From: an uncultured Prevotella sp.
Lineage (GTDB): Bacteria; Bacteroidota; Bacteroidia; Bacteroidales; Bacteroidaceae
Length of the DNA stretch: 18,183 nucleotides
Reading direction: 5' to 3'
Assembly: GCA_934196725.1 (NCBI GenBank)
Contig: CAKPWR010000056.1
Coordinates: forward strand, 1 to 18,183
A program made the position numbers and the translations under genes. Position 1 is the first letter of the stretch; each line of letters begins with the position of its first letter. Below are positions 15,411 to 18,183 of this stretch, one piece after another. The notes under the pieces were generated by a model. That model was not told the origin of the DNA. It searched no databases and saw only the letters and a program-made list of their open reading frames with translations.

Positions 15411-16451
15411 TCAAAGGTTCAGTTTCCTTTGTACCATTTTGCTGATGGCTTCCACCTTCTTGCTCTGTCGCTGGATGTCCTTGTGGATATCATCGCGCAC
15501 GGCGTTCAGGTCGTTGAAGAACTCGGCAATGCCATTCTGTATCACGTTTGGCTTGCGTACGCTCTTGTCAGCAAATGGGTTTACCACCATCTTGATGCCT
15601 TTTTCTTCAAGATGCACATCTATCTCGGCACCCGTCATGACCGGGTCGCCATCATAGTGTATCACGCCAGGCTGGCTTCTCGTGATATGCAACTTCTTAC
15701 AACGGAACGATTTGATTTTCGAGTTTTTGTCGAGTGTCTTGTTGAACATGTCGAAGCTGACCTGCGGAGCCTCAATTACATCGAACGGTTCCATGATGAC
15801 AACGTCTATCAGTCCGTCGCTCATCGAAGCCTGCGGAGCAATATAGGCATTGTTGCCATATTGCGATGCGTTGGCGCAGGAAATCAGGAACGCCTTGTAT
15901 TGCTTGGTTCCCGTCTCGTCTTCCAGCGTATACGTCTCCGGTTCATACTTCAGTCCCTCTCTCAGTATGTTTTCTGCATAGCTGATAGGTCCTCGCTTGC
16001 CACTTTCTGCAAACTTCATGCTGACAAAGGCGTCAAAGCCCATGCCGCAGGTGCAGAAAAAAGGGTGACCGTTGATGACGCCATAGTCGAGGTCGTGAAT
16101 CTTGCATGCGTTGATTACCTCGATGCTCTTCTTCAGATTCATCGGCAGAAGCAGGTGTCTTGCCAGTCCGTTGCCCGAACCGCAAGGCAGAATGCCCAGA
16201 GCCGTATCCGAATGAACCAGTGAGCGGGCTACTTCGTTGACGGTTCCGTCTCCACCCACAGCCACTACGATGTCAGCGTGATTATTCTTCGCCTCAGTAG
16301 CCAGTTCCGATGCATGTCCCGCTCTTTCAGTCAATTTTATCTCGTACTCAAAAAGCTCTTTGTCCAAAGTTGAATCTATCAGATTCGGAATGCCTGCCTT
16401 GCTGGCTGTTCCCGAAATGGGATTCATTATGAAAATTATCTTTTTCTTCAT
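15411..16451 (-). CDS. Diacylglycerol/sphingolipid-type lipid kinase
   Basis: The 346-residue protein belongs to the DAGK-catalytic family (YegS, DgkB, sphingosine and ceramide kinases), which phosphorylates lipid hydroxyls with ATP. Key motifs are IMNPISGTA (8-16), VGGDGTVNEVA (nucleotide loop, 65-75), LPCGSGNGLARH (88-99) and a late MSDGLIDVVI. The family is usually near 300 residues. Here a charged, probably helical tail of about 40 residues follows the normal end at NPFADKSVRKP. It is divergent from serine palmitoyltransferase (194-base shared region), which suggests that a sphingoid base or ceramide could be the substrate. That is inference; diacylglycerol or undecaprenol-like lipids remain possible. 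A good promoter lies upstream. Confidence 0.87.
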   Translation of the reverse strand: MKKKIIFIMNPISGTASKAGIPNLIDSTLDKELFEYEIKLTERAGHASELATEAKNNHADIVVAVGGDGTVNEVARSLVHSDTALGILPCGSGNGLARHLLLPMNLKKSIEVINACKIHDLDYGVINGHPFFCTCGMGFDAFVSMKFAESGKRGPISYAENILREGLKYEPETYTLEDETGTKQYKAFLISCANASQYGNNAYIAPQASMSDGLIDVVIMEPFDVIEAPQVSFDMFNKTLDKNSKIKSFRCKKLHITRSQPGVIHYDGDPVMTGAEIDVHLEEKGIKMVVNPFADKSVRKPNVIQNGIAEFFNDLNAVRDDIHKDIQRQSKKVEAISKMVQRKLNL

Positions 16452-16483
16452 CCTTAAGTCAAGAGTTTAGTGAAATTGTAGTG

Positions 16484-16513
16484 CAAAAGTAATAAAAATA
16501 CCTAAAATGGCAA
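16484..16513 (-). promoter_or_regulatory. Promoter of the lipid kinase gene
   Basis: On the minus strand TTG (16513-16511), a 19-base spacer and TACTTTTG (16491-16484) match the Bacteroidota TTG-N19-TAnnTTTG consensus. The transcription start would be near 16480, about 28 bases before the ATG. Confidence 0.75.
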
Positions 16514-16584
16514 GATTTATACTTAAAAAAAACGCTAAAAATAAACTTTCTTAGGAAAATAGCGGATTTATTAGTCTTTTTTTG

Positions 16585-16592
16585 TATCTTTG
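16585..16592 (+). promoter_or_regulatory. -7 promoter element (TATCTTTG) of serine palmitoyltransferase
   Basis: TATCTTTG followed by GCACC matches the -7 consensus. The start would be near 16597, giving a leader of about 50 A-rich bases before the ATG at 16646. A -33 TTG is not convincing. Confidence 0.7.
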
Positions 16593-16645
16593 CACCCTGA
16601 AATAAGAAGAAAATAAAAATCGAAAATAAAGTACACCTATTAATA

Positions 16646-17836
16646 ATGGGACAATTACAAGAAAGATACAAGAATTATCGTGAACCACAGAAGTATATGG
16701 CTGCCGGTGTGTATCCATATTTCCGTGAAATCACAAGTAAGCAGATGACCGAGGTTACCGACATTGACGGTCACAAGATTTTGATGTTCGGCTCTAATGC
16801 TTATCAGGGTTTAACCAACGACCAGCGCGTTATCGATGCAGCTAAGGCTGCGCTCGACAAGTACGGCTCTGGCTGTGCAGGAAGCCGCTTCCTCAATGGT
16901 ACCCTCGATTTACATGTGCAGCTCGAGAAAGAGCTCGCTGAGTTTATGGGTAAGGATGAGACATTGTGCTTCTCTACTGGTTTCTCTGTTAACCAGGGTG
17001 TGTTGGCATGTGTCGTAGGTCGTAACGACTATATCATCTGTGATGATCGCGACCACGCTTCTATCGTAGATGGCCGTCGCCTTTCATTTGCTACCCAGCT
17101 TCACTACAAGCACAACGATATGGAAGATTTGGAGCGTGTGCTCTCTAAGCTTCCTGAGGATGCTATCAAGCTCATCGTTGTGGATGGCGTGTTCTCTATG
17201 GAGGGCGACCTGGCTAACTTGCCAGAGATTGTAAAGCTCAAGCATAAGTACAACTGCTCTATCATGGTTGACGAGGCTCATGGTCTTGGCGTATTCGGTA
17301 AGCAGGGACGTGGTGTTTGCGACCACTTCGGCTTGACAGACGAGGTAGACCTCATCATGGGTACCTTCTCAAAGAGTCTGGCTTCTATCGGTGGTTTCAT
17401 CGCATCAGACAAGGATACCATCAACTTCCTCCGTCACAACTGCCGTACTTACATCTTCAGTGCATCTAACACTCCAGCTGCCACAGCAGCAGCACTTGAG
17501 GCACTCCACATCATTCAGAATGAGCCAGAGCGTTTCGAGAATCTCTGGGATGTAACCCACTATGCATTGAAGCGTTTCCGTGAGGAAGGTTTCGAGATTG
17601 GTGAGACAGAGAGCCCAATCATTCCTCTCTACGTTCGTGATGCAGAGAAGACCTTCGTGGTTACCAAGATGGCTTACGATGCAGGTGTGTTCATCAACCC
17701 TGTTATCCCTCCAGCATGTGCACCACAGGATACATTGGTACGTTTCGCCCTCATGGCTACTCATACCAAGGACCAGGTAGAGCAGGCTGTTCAGATCTTG
17801 AAGAAGATCTTCGTAGAGGAAGGCATCATCAAGTAA
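16646..17836 (+). CDS. spt: Serine palmitoyltransferase (alpha-oxoamine synthase family)
   Basis: The 396-residue PLP enzyme condenses serine with a fatty acyl-CoA to 3-ketosphinganine, the first step of sphingolipid synthesis in Bacteroidota. GVYPYFREI, MFGSNAYQGLTNDQRV, YGSGCAGSRFLNGTLDLH, VDGVFSMEGDLANLPEIV and VDEAHGLGVFGKQGRG are near-identical, from memory, to Bacteroides-type SPT. The PLP lysine is K243 in GTFSKSLAS. The related 2-amino-3-ketobutyrate ligase (Kbl) and BioF are less likely because of the MFGSN and RTYIFSASNTPA segments. Length is typical for soluble bacterial SPT, which acts as a homodimer. A -7 box lies upstream, and the divergent lipid kinase suggests a small lipid locus. 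Confidence 0.92.
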   Translation: MGQLQERYKNYREPQKYMAAGVYPYFREITSKQMTEVTDIDGHKILMFGSNAYQGLTNDQRVIDAAKAALDKYGSGCAGSRFLNGTLDLHVQLEKELAEFMGKDETLCFSTGFSVNQGVLACVVGRNDYIICDDRDHASIVDGRRLSFATQLHYKHNDMEDLERVLSKLPEDAIKLIVVDGVFSMEGDLANLPEIVKLKHKYNCSIMVDEAHGLGVFGKQGRGVCDHFGLTDEVDLIMGTFSKSLASIGGFIASDKDTINFLRHNCRTYIFSASNTPAATAAALEALHIIQNEPERFENLWDVTHYALKRFREEGFEIGETESPIIPLYVRDAEKTFVVTKMAYDAGVFINPVIPPACAPQDTLVRFALMATHTKDQVEQAVQILKKIFVEEGIIK

Positions 17837-17841
17837 TGACA

Positions 17842-17870
17842 GGCGATGCCGGTTAATGGCTGGCGATGCC
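17842..17870 (+). repeat. Short direct repeat GGCGATGCC downstream of spt
   Basis: GGCGATGCC occurs at 17842-17850 and again at 17862-17870, each followed by a similar (A)GGTTAAT-like stretch, so the unit is about 20 bases with small differences. It begins 6 bases after the spt stop. Function unknown; it may be a decayed tandem duplication. Confidence 0.6.
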
Positions 17871-17913
17871 AGGTAATATATTGAGCAATCATATATATTA
17901 TATATAATAAGGT

Positions 17914-17948
17914 ATATAGGGCGATTTCTGTATGAAGTTGCCCTATAT
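17914..17948 (+). terminator. Possible terminator hairpin after spt
   Basis: ATATAGGGCGA (17914-17924) pairs with TTGCCCTATAT (17938-17948), 11 pairs with one G-T wobble and a 13-base loop. No T-run follows, so it is a weak terminator or a 3' stabiliser for the spt mRNA. The rest of 17871-18012 is AT-rich and shows no gene. Confidence 0.5.
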
Positions 17949-18012
17949 TCGTATATAAAAGCAGGCGGAAGAAGGGAAAAGAATCTTTTTTCGAAAAAAA
18001 GTTATTCAAAAA

Positions 18013-18044
18013 TTTGGTGAAACCAAAAAAATGTTGTACCTTTG
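18013..18044 (+). promoter_or_regulatory. Promoter of tRNA-Pro
   Basis: TTTG (18013-18016), a 20-base spacer and TACCTTTG (18037-18044) form a near-ideal Bacteroidota promoter. The start would be near 18049, leaving a leader of about 57 bases before the tRNA. This leader contains a perfect 7-bp hairpin (ATGATAA / TTATCAT, 18077-18094, loop GAGG). Confidence 0.85.
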
Positions 18045-18105
18045 CAGCCGCAAATCAGAAATGATACTTGCCCTAAATGATAAGAGGTTATCATAGAGAA
18101 AAAGA

Positions 18106-18179
18106 CGGGGTGTAGCGCAGCCCGGTAGCGCTCCTGTTTTGGGAACAGGTGGTCGCAGGTTCGAATCCTGTCGCCCCGA
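18106..18179 (+). tRNA. tRNA-Pro (anticodon UGG)
   Basis: The 74-base cloverleaf has the acceptor CGGGGTG pairing with CGCCCCG (one G-T pair) and the discriminator A18179. The D arm GCGCAGCCCGGTAGCGC and anticodon stem CCTGT/ACAGG enclose the loop TTTGGGA with anticodon TGG, and the T loop is TTCGAAT. CCA is not encoded. Anticodon UGG reads CCA and other proline codons. The tRNA sits at the window end, so further tRNAs may follow. Confidence 0.97.
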
Positions 18180-18183
18180 CATT

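Overview
The window looks like chromosomal DNA of a Bacteroidota bacterium, most likely Prevotella/Segatella or a close relative. Three things point there. Several genes are preceded by the Bacteroidota -7 promoter element TAnnTTTG. The gene content includes a serine palmitoyltransferase of the bacterial sphingolipid type. Most protein sequences (SPT, CarB, Tgt, Lon) have a Bacteroidales look. No phage, insertion sequence, CRISPR array or rRNA was seen.

Layout. (1) 1-3432: the last 24 codons of carA and complete carB (carbamoyl phosphate for pyrimidine and arginine synthesis), closed by a strong bidirectional hairpin terminator. (2) 3446-4218, minus strand: an AT-rich toxin-antitoxin-like pair. 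An XRE-family antitoxin is intact, but the upstream RelE/HigB-like partner has a TAA directly after its apparent ATG. (3) 4247-5549, plus strand: a YcdX-type PHP metal hydrolase whose ATG sits almost at the predicted transcription start, then a small beta-carbonic anhydrase. (4) 5650-7274, minus strand: a compact cluster bcp (peroxiredoxin), maa-like acetyltransferase, a GlsB/YeaQ-type membrane protein, and a broken HD-domain hydrolase that has lost its catalytic core. (5) 7406-14359, minus strand: a probable operon lon - tgt - lptF/G - deaD, with a promoter before lon, an ATGA overlap between lon and tgt, and a terminator after deaD. (6) 14581-15294, plus strand: trmN6. It meets a convergent lipid kinase gene (15411-16451) across an array of TGTTGAR heptamers that forms a 26-bp perfect inverted repeat. 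(7) 16646-17836, plus strand: serine palmitoyltransferase, divergent from the lipid kinase. (8) 18106-18179: tRNA-Pro(UGG) with a near-ideal Bacteroidota promoter.

Functionally most of the window is housekeeping: nucleotide synthesis, protein quality control, tRNA modification (tgt, trmN6), LPS export, RNA helicase and sphingolipid synthesis. I did not find a clear new multi-gene system. The less ordinary observations are the toxin-like gene stopped at codon 2, a tryptophan-heptad basic extension on the LptF/G permease, a Tgt missing two of the four usual zinc ligands, a long N/Q/G-rich tail on the DEAD-box helicase, the pairing of a lipid kinase with SPT, and the heptamer-repeat hairpin.
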